Both the position numbers and the translations under genes were made by a program. The notes beneath the pieces were generated by a model. That model did not search any database and was not told the DNA's origin. It saw only the letters and a program-made list of their open reading frames with translations. From contig JALSJF010000217.1 in the NCBI GenBank assembly GCA_026989505.1, forward strand, positions 1-51,242: a DNA stretch of 51,242 nt, in the 5' to 3' direction. Position 1 is the stretch's first letter; every line of letters starts with the position of its first letter. This stretch comes from Cyclobacteriaceae bacterium (GTDB lineage Bacteria > Bacteroidota > Bacteroidia > Cytophagales > Cyclobacteriaceae). This document shows positions 30,944 to 39,259 of this stretch, piece after piece.

Positions 30944-31013
30944 AATTATGCTTGTTGAGTTGAAGATAAGACATGGATACGCACAAAAGGTTTAGCCGGC
31001 AGAATAAAAAACG

Positions 31014-31181
31014 CTATAAAGTTATGTTTTTCTGCATAAAACCGAGGGTCATGATGATAAAGGCGATACTGAAAGCCAATAGAATACCCACGATGAGCCA
31101 TTTGCGCCAGGCCGGGCGTCCGGCTGCCTGTTCATCGGCCATAACCATTGCGTAAACCTTATCGACAAACTTCTGGATCAC
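31014..31181 (-). CDS. Small single-pass membrane protein coupled to Usp
   Basis: This 55-residue protein was found by reading the gap between the Usp and sigma genes. GTG (31181-31179) overlaps the Usp stop TGA in a GTGA junction, a strong sign of translational coupling. The product begins (M/V)IQKFVDKVYAMVMADEQAAG, then has RPAWRKW and one membrane helix (LIVGILLAFSIAFIIMTLGF). The basic cluster before the helix predicts N-terminus in. No family is recognised. It lies 70 bases upstream of the sigma gene on the same strand. An ATG at 31148 would give a shorter form. Confidence 0.65.
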   Translation of the reverse strand: MIQKFVDKVYAMVMADEQAAGRPAWRKWLIVGILLAFSIAFIIMTLGFMQKNITL

Positions 31182-32128
31182 AGTTTTTTAATCCGGTCCA
31201 GAATGCCGTCATAATCTTTTTTCTTGCGTACGACCAGCAAGCTGAAATTGGTGGTATTGGTAATCAACCTTTCGGCAAAAGAACCCAGAAATAACGCGGC
31301 TGTGGCGGTGCGACCTTTGGAGCCAATCACAATAACATCGGCATCAATTTCCATGGCCAGGTCCCGGATGTCGGAAGTAAGGTCATCGTTATCGTCTTTG
31401 GAATAAACGATCCTGATGTTAACGCCTTCGGTGTCAATGTCTTCGATAAATTCCTCGTACGACTCCTGGGCATTCTTACACATGATTTCCGAGAACTCTT
31501 CTTCGGTTTTCCCCGACAGGTGGTAGCCGGATGGCAGGGCAAATACATGCTGGCAGACAATTTCAATTTCGTGCTTCCTTTTATTCCTGCGGGCGATGTA
31601 TATGGCCCTTTCCAGTGCCATGGCCGAGTATGCAGAGAAATCAATCGGTACCAGGATGGTTTTGATGTGCTCCCCGCCTTTGATTTTCTCATAACTTCCT
31701 TCCGGCACAATCAAAATCTGGCAGGGTGCCCTGCGGGCCAGGCGCTGGGTGACAACGCTGGTTTTTTCTTTGTTTTTTACCCGGCCGATAACAATCAGGT
31801 CGGCATCATATTTACCAATGGCCATCAGCAAGCCTTTTAGTTTGTTGGAGCTTTGGATGACCTCTACGGAGTAGTCCACCGATCTTTCCGGATGGCAGCG
31901 TTCCTTAACCATCGCCTCAACCTCCTGTTGACGTTCGGCAATTGCCTCTTTCTCCAGGTCAGGAAATTCGGCCAGCACTTTGGCCGGCAGTTGAATGTTA
32001 ACCACATGGACAAAATAGATGTGTTCTACCTCGCTGGTGGCCGCCAGAAAATTGGTGTAATCAATAAGGTCTTTGTCAAGTTCGGTATGGCTAAGGCCAA
32101 CAATTACTTTCTTAATAGGTTGTACCAT
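31178..32128 (-). CDS. Tandem universal stress protein
   Basis: The 316-residue cytosolic protein has two Usp domains (about 1-145 and 155-305). The second begins IKTILVPIDFSAYSAMALERA and contains an intact ATP-binding motif G-2x-G-9x-G-S (GSKGRTATAALFLGSFAERL). The first (KKVIVGLSHTELDKDLIDYT, LIVIGRVKNKEKTSVVTQRL) lacks the second glycines and probably does not bind ATP. Usp proteins respond to starvation and stress. It follows the SerC-like gene by 12 bases and overlaps the small membrane protein gene downstream. Confidence 0.9.
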   Translation of the reverse strand: MVQPIKKVIVGLSHTELDKDLIDYTNFLAATSEVEHIYFVHVVNIQLPAKVLAEFPDLEKEAIAERQQEVEAMVKERCHPERSVDYSVEVIQSSNKLKGLLMAIGKYDADLIVIGRVKNKEKTSVVTQRLARRAPCQILIVPEGSYEKIKGGEHIKTILVPIDFSAYSAMALERAIYIARRNKRKHEIEIVCQHVFALPSGYHLSGKTEEEFSEIMCKNAQESYEEFIEDIDTEGVNIRIVYSKDDNDDLTSDIRDLAMEIDADVIVIGSKGRTATAALFLGSFAERLITNTTNFSLLVVRKKKDYDGILDRIKKL

Positions 32129-32140
32129 AGTTACGTTAGC

Positions 32141-33217
32141 TTATTTAAATTTTTCTATCAAATCCGCCAGCATCTCAAATTGCTCTTTCGAGTGCGTAGG
32201 GAAGTTGGCAATCCGCACCTGTTTGCCTTTCATCTTGCCATAGCCGTTGCCGGCTATCATTTTATGCCGGGCCAGATAGTCCAGCAGGTGGTGGGTCCTG
32301 GGCCCCGAATCAATAACGATAATGGTGTCGGAGCGCAGGGCCTTGTCTTGTACAAAAGGCCGGAGCACATCATGCTGGTCGAGCATATTGTACATGATAG
32401 CGGCCTTGTAAATGCCGTCATTCCTGATTTGCCGAATGCCGCGGTCAATCATGTCCCCGGTTACTTTGGCAAATAAATATATGCCTAAAATATTGGGTGT
32501 AGAAGGGGTTTGGTGGTTTTTGGCCTGGTTAATCAGGGAGGTGACATTATGCAGGGTCTGCCGCAACAACCCCTTTTGCTCCATGGCCATTGCCCTTTGC
32601 CGGGCCCGGTCATTAAGCAACCATACCCCCAGGCCGGCCGGCAGGCCGAAGGCTTTTTGTACTGAGGCATAAACCATATCGGTGTCGGCATAGTTTAAAT
32701 CCACTACCGGCAGGGAGGACACCGCATCCAGGGCAATCAGGGCTTCGGGGTACTGTTGCCGTAGCCTGCCGATTTCTGCCAGCGGGGTTTTAACCCCGGT
32801 GCTGGTCTCGTTGTGTACCAGGCCGATAAGGTCATATTCCGTGTCCGGCAGGGCGGCATATCGGGGCAGTTCACCCCAGGGGGCCTCTACGCTGTCGGCT
32901 TGCTTGCCGAGGTCTTTCACCACCTTATAAAACTTGCCGGCAAAAGCCCCGTTTACCAGGTGCAACGACTTCCCGGCCACAAAGGCATCGGTCATCTTCT
33001 CCCAGATTTCGCTGGCCGAATGGGTAAACACCAGTTGGTAGTCATCCGGCAACTGCACTAAGGTGCGCAGGTTGCTTTCGGCTTCGGCAAAGAACGCTTT
33101 AAAGGTATCGCTGCGGTGGGAAACAGAGGCAATACCCTGTTTCAGGGCCTGTTTGAGGTGGTGCTCAACAGTAAAATAGAGTGCTGAGGGTCCGGGTGTA
33201 AAATATACGTTGCGCAT
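32141..33217 (-). CDS. SerC-like class V aminotransferase
   Basis: The 358-residue PLP enzyme begins VYFTPGPSALYFTVEHHLKQ and includes HNETSTGVKTPL, ALDAVSSLPVVDL and YASVQKAFGLPAGLGVWLL with the cofactor lysine in SVQK. The nearest named group is phosphoserine aminotransferase and its Bacteroidota variants, which make phosphoserine from 3-phosphohydroxypyruvate, but the sequence differs enough from E. coli SerC that the substrate is uncertain. No serA is adjacent; L-2-hydroxyglutarate oxidase lies upstream on the same strand. A perfect -7 box TAACTTTG (33241-33234) lies 16 bases before the ATG. Confidence 0.8.
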   Translation of the reverse strand: MRNVYFTPGPSALYFTVEHHLKQALKQGIASVSHRSDTFKAFFAEAESNLRTLVQLPDDYQLVFTHSASEIWEKMTDAFVAGKSLHLVNGAFAGKFYKVVKDLGKQADSVEAPWGELPRYAALPDTEYDLIGLVHNETSTGVKTPLAEIGRLRQQYPEALIALDAVSSLPVVDLNYADTDMVYASVQKAFGLPAGLGVWLLNDRARQRAMAMEQKGLLRQTLHNVTSLINQAKNHQTPSTPNILGIYLFAKVTGDMIDRGIRQIRNDGIYKAAIMYNMLDQHDVLRPFVQDKALRSDTIIVIDSGPRTHHLLDYLARHKMIAGNGYGKMKGKQVRIANFPTHSKEQFEMLADLIEKFK

Positions 33218-33545
33218 GCCAAAAAATCTGCTGCAAAGTTAACTATACTAACCATAGCCGGGATATTTTATAGCAACTTTATTCTATAAAATACTATTTT
33301 TGTCCTACCACATGGTTTGCGCTGCCCGATTAACCAACAGTTACCTATAACCGGGCGGGTTTACCGTTAAAACCGGGCCTCATCCCGCAACTTCGGGACC
33401 TCGTTGTACTTGGGTGCAAAAGGATAACAGTGGAAGGTTGAGACGGCCAAACAGCCCAAATCCTGTTTTTCAGGGTTAATCCGGAGCCAATTGCCATGTG
33501 GTTTTTTTATCCCGTAGAAGAATTGCCTGTGCTGCCTGTGCCCGG
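33218..33545. other. Intergenic region upstream of the SerC-like gene
   Basis: No gene is seen in 328 bases. It holds the -7 box TAACTTTG (complement of 33234-33241), an AT-rich stretch (33260-33300) and a small hairpin TCCCG-CAACTT-CGGGA near 33384-33399. CAGGGTTAATCCGGAG near 33472 faintly resembles repeat A but is too short to call. Confidence 0.4.
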
Positions 33546-34736
33546 TTATTTTATGGCCAGCACAGCTACATAATCCCCGATGGCCAGCGAGGAGGTGGCG
33601 GCAGGCGAGGGGGCATTAAGCACATTGATCACCCGGGCCGACTGGTGGATCAAAAAATCATCAATCAGGCCGCCCTCGCGGTCGCAGGCCTGGGCCCGCA
33701 CTCCGGAACCACCGGCTACCAGGTCATTGGCTTCAATTTCGGGGATTAGCTTTTGCAGGGCTTTGGTAAAAGCGGCTTTGGAATACGAGCGGTAAAACTC
33801 CCCCAGGCCCGTGCGCCAGTATTTTTTGGCTACCTTCCGAAACCCCGGCCAGCCCAGGGTTTCCATGAATTCACGGAAGCTGACATCGGTTTTCTTATAG
33901 CCCTCACGGCTGTAGGCCAATACCGCATTGGGGCCGGCCTCTACACCGCCTTTCTGCATACGGGTAAAGTGCACCCCGAGAAAGGGGAAGTTGGGGTCGG
34001 GTACCGGGTAAATCAGGTTTTTGACCAGATACTCTTTTTCGGGTTTGAGCTTGTAGTATTCGCCCCGGAAGGGAATGATCTTTACCCCGGGGTCATCCCC
34101 GCTCATGGCCGCAATTTTATCGGAATAAAGACCAGCACAATTAATCATTTTACCGGCCTCATATTGCTGGTCACCGGCTGTGATGTGTACGGCTGAGGCT
34201 TTTACCTTAATAGCCGAGACCTTTTGTCCCAGGGCAAAGGCCACTTCCATGCCGGCCAGGGCCTGGTGCATCTTATCCGCTACCACGCCATAATCCACAA
34301 TACCGGTTTGCGGCACAAAAAAGCCCTCCAGGCCATTTACGTGGGGCTCTATTTCTTTTAATTCCTCCCGGTCCAGCATCCGCAGGCCTTCCAGCCCGTT
34401 GGCCATGCCCCGGGTAAACAAGCCATTCAACAGGGGTATTTCTTCCTTGCCGGTGGCCACTACTACCTTGCCGCATTTCTCATACGGCACCTCATGCCGG
34501 TCACAAAACTCGAGCAGCAGCCGGTAGCCGGCAATGCAGTTGGCGGCTTTTAAGGATCCCGGCTTATAATACAGGCCGGAATGAATCACCCCGCTGTTAT
34601 GGCCGGTTTGGTGGGTGGCAACGCCAGCTTCTTTATCAATCACCAGCAGTTTCAGGGCCGGTGATCTTTCTTTTATTTTCAGGGCCGTGGCCAGGCCTAC
34701 TATGCCGGCCCCGATAATGGCTATGTCGTATTTCAA
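33546..34736 (-). CDS. lhgO: L-2-hydroxyglutarate oxidase
   Basis: The 396-residue flavoprotein oxidises L-2-hydroxyglutarate to 2-oxoglutarate and passes electrons to quinones or oxygen. The FAD site is IAIIGAGIVGLATALKIKER, followed by VATHQTGHNSGVIHSGLYY, the family signature, then KCGKVVVAT, INCAGLYSDKIA and GGSGVRAQACDREGGLIDDF. Length matches E. coli LhgO. The start is a TTG at 34736 (MKYDIAII), since no ATG precedes the dinucleotide fold. It is divergent from the CoA-transferase gene. Confidence 0.92.
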   Translation of the reverse strand: MKYDIAIIGAGIVGLATALKIKERSPALKLLVIDKEAGVATHQTGHNSGVIHSGLYYKPGSLKAANCIAGYRLLLEFCDRHEVPYEKCGKVVVATGKEEIPLLNGLFTRGMANGLEGLRMLDREELKEIEPHVNGLEGFFVPQTGIVDYGVVADKMHQALAGMEVAFALGQKVSAIKVKASAVHITAGDQQYEAGKMINCAGLYSDKIAAMSGDDPGVKIIPFRGEYYKLKPEKEYLVKNLIYPVPDPNFPFLGVHFTRMQKGGVEAGPNAVLAYSREGYKKTDVSFREFMETLGWPGFRKVAKKYWRTGLGEFYRSYSKAAFTKALQKLIPEIEANDLVAGGSGVRAQACDREGGLIDDFLIHQSARVINVLNAPSPAATSSLAIGDYVAVLAIK

Positions 34737-34795
34737 TCCTGTTAATTATTTACGCGAAATTAATGTAAATCATTTTTAAAAGGGCATTGCAGCGG

Positions 34796-34803
34796 TATTT
34801 TTG
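34796..34803 (+). promoter_or_regulatory. -7 box TATTTTTG of the CoA-transferase gene
   Basis: A perfect TAnnTTTG match lies 22 bases before the ATG at 34826. TTT rather than TTG sits at the -33 distance, so the promoter is partial. It shares an 89-base gap with the divergent lhgO gene. Confidence 0.45.
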
Positions 34804-34825
34804 AATCACTTAAAGCGAGCATGAA

Positions 34826-36112
34826 ATGATAGATTTTAACAAGGAAAAAACCCCGGCCGAAGCGGCCAAAGCGATTAAACCGGGCGACCGGGTATATATT
34901 CACGGGGCAGGGGCCACCCCGGCCGCGCTGGTGCAGGCCATGGTTGACCGGGCCGATGAACTGAGTAATATTGAAATCTATCATTTACACACCGAAGGGG
35001 AGGCCCGCTACCTGGAGCCACAGTATGAAGATACATTTCACCTGTTTTCGCTGTTCCTGGCTCCTAATTCACGGCAGGCGGTGAATGAGGGCCGGGCCGA
35101 TTTTATCCCTTGCTTTTTGAGTGAAGTACCGATTTTATTCCGCAGGGGCAGAATACCCCTGGATGTGGCCCTGATACAGGTTTCACCGCCCGATAAGCAC
35201 GGGTACTGTTCGTTGGGTATTTCGGTTGAGGCTACTGTGGCGGCTATTGAGGCGGCCGACCATGTAATCGCCCAGATCAATCCCAGGATGCCCCGTACCC
35301 ATGGCGATGGTATGATCCACATGGATCAGATTCACTCGTATTGCTATTGTGAGGAGGAAATACCCGTGTGGGAGCCCAAAGAACTCACCCCGGTACAGTT
35401 GGCTATCGGTGAACACGTGGCCTCGTTAATAGAAGACCGGGCCACCTTGCAAATGGGCATAGGCGCCATCCCCGAGGCAGCCCTGACCTACCTTACTTCC
35501 CATAAAGACCTCGGTATTCATACCGAGATGTTTTCCGATGGTATTTTGCCCCTGGTGGAGAAGGGCGTGATTACCGGCAAGTATAAGGTAAAACATCCGG
35601 GCTTCATCGTTACCGGTTTCATGCTCGGCTCACGCAAACTCTATGATTTTGTAGATGATAACCCTTTGGTGCGGGTAAAGGATATTCAGTATGTAAATAA
35701 CACCTCCATCATCATGTCAAACCCCCGGGTTACCAGCATCAACAGTGCCATTGAGATAGATATGACCGGCCAGGTCTGTGCCGATTCCATTGGTACGCGG
35801 ATGTTTTCGGGGGTAGGCGGGCAAATGGATTTCCTGCGGGGGGCCTCCTTGAGTGAAGGCGGTAAACCGATTATTGCTCTGCCTTCGGTGACTAAACACG
35901 GTGACAGTAAAATCGTTCCCTATTTGAAGCAAGGGGCCGGGGTAGTGACCACCCGCGCCCACGTGCATTTTGTAGTGACCGAGTATGGGGTTGCCGACTT
36001 ATACGGTAAATCATTGAAGCAACGGGCACGGTTATTGATTGATATTGCCCACCCCAACCACCGGGAGGCACTGGCCAAAGCAGCCTTTGAGCGCTTTAAG
36101 CGTGCGGTGTAA
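34826..36112 (+). CDS. Acetyl-CoA hydrolase/transferase family protein (4-hydroxybutyrate CoA-transferase type)
   Basis: The 428-residue protein moves CoA between acyl groups. Signatures are IKPGDRVYIHGAGATPAALV, VSPPDKHGYCSLGISVEATV, LQMGIGAIPEAAL, DLGIHTEMFSDGI (containing the probable catalytic glutamate), and FSGVGGQMDFLRGASLSEGG near the end. This matches the 4-hydroxybutyrate/butyrate:acetate CoA-transferase branch. It may act in short-chain acid uptake or export; the acetyl-CoA acetyltransferase at 40747 could work with it, but they are not adjacent. Confidence 0.88.
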   Translation: MIDFNKEKTPAEAAKAIKPGDRVYIHGAGATPAALVQAMVDRADELSNIEIYHLHTEGEARYLEPQYEDTFHLFSLFLAPNSRQAVNEGRADFIPCFLSEVPILFRRGRIPLDVALIQVSPPDKHGYCSLGISVEATVAAIEAADHVIAQINPRMPRTHGDGMIHMDQIHSYCYCEEEIPVWEPKELTPVQLAIGEHVASLIEDRATLQMGIGAIPEAALTYLTSHKDLGIHTEMFSDGILPLVEKGVITGKYKVKHPGFIVTGFMLGSRKLYDFVDDNPLVRVKDIQYVNNTSIIMSNPRVTSINSAIEIDMTGQVCADSIGTRMFSGVGGQMDFLRGASLSEGGKPIIALPSVTKHGDSKIVPYLKQGAGVVTTRAHVHFVVTEYGVADLYGKSLKQRARLLIDIAHPNHREALAKAAFERFKRAV

Positions 36113-36187
36113 GTAAAACGTTAATCAAAAATAATTGCTATTTTAGTAGCTATAGTCAAAATTACAACAACCTTAAATTAATTAATC

Positions 36188-37555
36188 ATGAAAAAAATCG
36201 GAGTTCTTTTATCCTTTATGTTCATTGCGGCCGGGTTACTGGCGCAACCTAATTTTATTATTGAACGGTATAGTGTTAAGCCGGGCAAGAAGGCCGGTAA
36301 TTATAATAATGAAGCCGGCCGTTTGTTCAAAAAGGGCCAATACAATGCCGCTACCTTAAATGCCGCCCATGCCCTGCGGCTGGCGGTAAAAAAAGGGCAG
36401 ATAAGAGAGGCGCAATCGCGGTTATTAGACAGCTACGACCGGGCAGTGCAGGAAAATTTAAGCAATATAGAAGCCTTGAAAGCCTCTTCGGCCACCTTTG
36501 TTAACGACCAAACCGTAACCGACAGGGCCAAAATTGTCAGCCTTTACCAGGTGATGGTTGATTACAATAGAATATTGTCTGGCCTGCCGCCTTCGGCCTT
36601 TGACCCGGTAAAGAAGAAAGACCCTAAACTTAACCTGGATATTCAGGATTTTACCGGAGACCTGCAGGAGGCCATGACCCGTTACAACGAAGGTAAGAAA
36701 GAGGCTGCGGCCTGGCACTACCAGCAGGGCCGCGACCTGGCCCGCTCTTCGGAACTGGAGGCCAACAAGCAGGCGGCACGCCATTTCCGCTGGGCGATGG
36801 AGTATGTACCCGGGTTTGAAGATGCCCAGGACTGGTATGATAAAACCCGCAAACTGGGCACTACGCGCATGGGCGTGATGAGTTTTGAAACCTCCTCACA
36901 ACCCTCGCAGTACGGTGACCTTGGCGCTATTGCTGCGGATGAATTTATTGCTAAAATGCCTAACGACTATGAGTTTTTCGAGTTGGTTACCCGCGATCAG
37001 CTTGATCTGGTCATCCGCGAACAGCAACTGAATATCTCCGGCCTGATGGACGAAACCTCCACCACCGAAGTAGGTCAGTTAAAAGGGGTAAATGTGTTGT
37101 TGGTAGGTAAAATCACCAGTGCCTCCCAGGACCGGCAGCAGGGAGGTGGCGACCAACTCTATAAAGAGGAGAAAGAGATTGCCGATGGCAAAGAGAAGTA
37201 TGTTGATTCGGAGGGTAATGAAAAAACCAGGACAAAGTACAAGACAGTTACTGCCTATGTCCGGTTTTATAATAAGTCCGCCAACGGTAATGTAACCGGT
37301 TCTTTCAAAATCCTGGATGTAAAAACCGGCACCATTCTCAAGGCCGGGGCCATTGTGGGTAATTATAACTGGACCCACCGCTGGGCTACCTTTACCGGGG
37401 ACGAAAGGGCCTTGAGTTCGGCCACACGAAGCCTGGTAAATAATGGCCACGGTGAGTTTCCCTCGCGTAACAAAATGGTATTGAATGCCAACGAGGATCT
37501 GGCCCATAACCTTATTGAAAAGGTAAAGGAATATGCCGATGAGATAGGCAAGTAG
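36188..37555 (+). CDS. CsgG-domain envelope protein
   Basis: The 455-residue protein has a signal peptide (KKIGVLLSFMFIAAGLLAQ). An N-terminal helical region resembles tetratricopeptide repeats (LFKKGQYNAATLNAAHALRL, HYQQGRDLARSSELEANKQA). From about residue 225 a CsgG-like domain starts: FVLVTRDQLD-type text (FELVTRDQLDLVIREQQLNI), SGLMDETSTTEVGQLKGVNV and LLVGKIT. CsgG homologues form secretion channels or bind penicillin-binding proteins (LpoB). There is no lipobox and no curli gene nearby, so export of curli is unlikely. It is followed by a strong terminator. Confidence 0.75.
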   Translation: MKKIGVLLSFMFIAAGLLAQPNFIIERYSVKPGKKAGNYNNEAGRLFKKGQYNAATLNAAHALRLAVKKGQIREAQSRLLDSYDRAVQENLSNIEALKASSATFVNDQTVTDRAKIVSLYQVMVDYNRILSGLPPSAFDPVKKKDPKLNLDIQDFTGDLQEAMTRYNEGKKEAAAWHYQQGRDLARSSELEANKQAARHFRWAMEYVPGFEDAQDWYDKTRKLGTTRMGVMSFETSSQPSQYGDLGAIAADEFIAKMPNDYEFFELVTRDQLDLVIREQQLNISGLMDETSTTEVGQLKGVNVLLVGKITSASQDRQQGGGDQLYKEEKEIADGKEKYVDSEGNEKTRTKYKTVTAYVRFYNKSANGNVTGSFKILDVKTGTILKAGAIVGNYNWTHRWATFTGDERALSSATRSLVNNGHGEFPSRNKMVLNANEDLAHNLIEKVKEYADEIGK

Positions 37556-37580
37556 GGGGACGAACATGTTTATCAAGATA

Positions 37581-37611
37581 AGGACGGTGCTTTTGCGCTG
37601 TCCTTTTTTTT
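37581..37611 (+). terminator. Rho-independent terminator after the CsgG-like gene
   Basis: AGGACGGTGC pairs with GCGCTGTCCT (two G-T pairs) around a TTTT loop, followed by eight T residues. It begins 26 bases after the stop at 37555. Confidence 0.88.
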
Positions 37612-37688
37612 CTGTCCTTCAGCATTGCAGTACCCTGAATATGCATACCTGATTTTGCCGGGATCATGTTTTTGCCGGTTAACCCGGT

Positions 37689-37711
37689 TTATTCACGACT
37701 TTCGTGAATAA
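37689..37711. repeat. Perfect palindrome of the repeat-A type
   Basis: TTATTCACGA-CTT-TCGTGAATAA forms a perfect 10-bp stem with a three-base loop. The same hairpin, less perfect, opens repeat A at 9736 and 51022, and the preceding AACCCGG also matches the 9730 flank. The conserved CTTAGACTCC block of repeat A is absent here. Confidence 0.7.
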
Positions 37712-37833
37712 TGGGGTAGTAGGTAGCCTGCCGGAGGGTTCCGGAAGAATGGCAACTCTGGTGTTTATTTTCCCGCCCCCCGGTGCCTCATCCGCAGGGC
37801 TGCTGACAAGACCCTTTTTATGCAGCATGAAGG

Positions 37834-39015
37834 CTACAAAGTAGCAAATACCTCCTGCAATACGTTGCAGGACTGGCGGATTTCATCTTCGCTGATGGTT
37901 AGGGGGGGAGAGATGCGGAAACAGTTACGGGTAGAAAGGAACCAGTAAATAATCACCCCCTTGGCCAGGGCCAGTTCAATGGCTTTGTCCACTTTCTTCT
38001 CATCTGCGAGTTCAATGGCCAGCAGCAGCCCTTTTCTGCGGATGGCCCTTACCTGCGGGTGCTGCAGGCATTCGGCCAGCAGGGCTCCCTTCCTTTCTAC
38101 GGCCTGCAAAAATGACGGCTTGCCCACAATATTCAGCACGGCCGTAGCCGCAGCCGCACTTACCGGGTTGCCGCCAAACGTAGTGATATGGCCCAGCATA
38201 GGGTTTTCGGCCAGTAGCTGCATATTTTCATAAGAAGAGATAAAGGCCCCGATAGGCAGCCCCCCGCCCAGGCCTTTGGCCAGGGTAAGGATATCGGGAA
38301 TTACACCAATGTGTTCGAAGGCAAACATTTTGCCCGTGCGGCCAATGCCGGTTTGCACTTCATCAAAGATCAACAGGGCGCCCGCCTCCGTACAGCGCTC
38401 TCGCAGGGCGCGCATAAACCCCTCGTCCGGTACCCTTACCCCGGCATCGCCCTGTATGGGCTCAATGATTACCCCGGCTACGGTTTTATCAATCCCGGAC
38501 AGGCCGGCAAGGTCATTATAGTCCAGGAAAACCGTACCCGGGACCAAAGGGCGGAAAGGTTGCTTTTTGGTTTCGTTGGCCGACACACTCATAGCCCCTT
38601 GCGTGTTGCCATGATATCCGCCTTTAAAGGCAACTATCCTGTGCCTGCCGGTAACCCGCTTGGCCAGCTTCAGGGCCCCCTCGTTGGCTTCGGCACCGGA
38701 GTTGACCAGGTAGGTGGTGCTTAGCCGGGGCGGTAAAAGACTGGCCAGGCTAAAGGCCAGTTGGTTTACCGCGGCCTGCACAAATTCACCGTAAACCATC
38801 ACATGGGCATGGCGGTCCATTTGCTCGTTTACGGCCTGCTTTACGGTAGCATTATTATGGCCTACCGAGGCCACACCAATGCCTGCGATGAGGTCGTAAT
38901 AGTGCTTGCCGGAGGTGTCGGTAATAATTGCGCCTTTGGCGTTAGCTACTTCCAACAGCACCGGGTGCCGGGAGGTAGGGGCCAGGTGACGTAGAAAAAT
39001 ATCTTTGGCATCCAC
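37834..39015 (-). CDS. Class III aminotransferase (acetylornithine/4-aminobutyrate type)
   Basis: The 393-residue PLP enzyme shows GKHYYDLIAGIGVASVGHNN, NSGAEANEGALKLAKRVTGR, VAFKGGYHGNTQGAMSVSA, LLIFDEVQTGIGRTGKMFAF and LAKGLGGGLPIGAFI with the cofactor lysine in AKGLGGG. It transfers an amino group from a terminal amine such as acetylornithine, ornithine or GABA. No arginine genes adjoin, so the substrate is open. The start is not ATG: GTG 39015 (MDAKDIFLRHLAP) is preferred to TTG 39030. A perfect -7 box TATTTTTG (39027-39020) ends four bases before the GTG. Confidence 0.88.
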   Translation of the reverse strand: MDAKDIFLRHLAPTSRHPVLLEVANAKGAIITDTSGKHYYDLIAGIGVASVGHNNATVKQAVNEQMDRHAHVMVYGEFVQAAVNQLAFSLASLLPPRLSTTYLVNSGAEANEGALKLAKRVTGRHRIVAFKGGYHGNTQGAMSVSANETKKQPFRPLVPGTVFLDYNDLAGLSGIDKTVAGVIIEPIQGDAGVRVPDEGFMRALRERCTEAGALLIFDEVQTGIGRTGKMFAFEHIGVIPDILTLAKGLGGGLPIGAFISSYENMQLLAENPMLGHITTFGGNPVSAAAATAVLNIVGKPSFLQAVERKGALLAECLQHPQVRAIRRKGLLLAIELADEKKVDKAIELALAKGVIIYWFLSTRNCFRISPPLTISEDEIRQSCNVLQEVFATL

Positions 39016-39161
39016 CCGACAAAAATACAATGAAGTTTGTTATTCCCCCTGGAGACGGGCACCCGCGTTATACAGACCGGCAGCTAATGTGTTTGTGCTG
39101 AGATTATCACGAAATATAAGTTAGTCAATACTAAAAATAAATTTAGATAATATAAAAATTG

Positions 39162-39183
39162 GATATATAAAAGACTATATATC
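39162..39183. repeat. AT-only hairpin between the aminotransferase and the MORN-repeat gene
   Basis: GATATATA and TATATATC form a perfect 8-bp stem around AAAGAC. The surrounding 39115-39205 is strongly AT-rich, unlike the rest of the window. It has no T-run on the MORN-gene side, so it is not a clear terminator. Confidence 0.5.
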
Positions 39184-39259
39184 TTTAATTTAGCTCCTTT
39201 ATTATAAACTTACAGTTAAGCTTCAGCGACAGGTAGTGCTGCGAACGAGAAGCGCAGGG

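Noticed and set aside
31853-32476. 207-codon plus-strand open frame
   Set aside because: It spans the opposite strands of two real genes and their junction (Usp and SerC-like), and has no domain.
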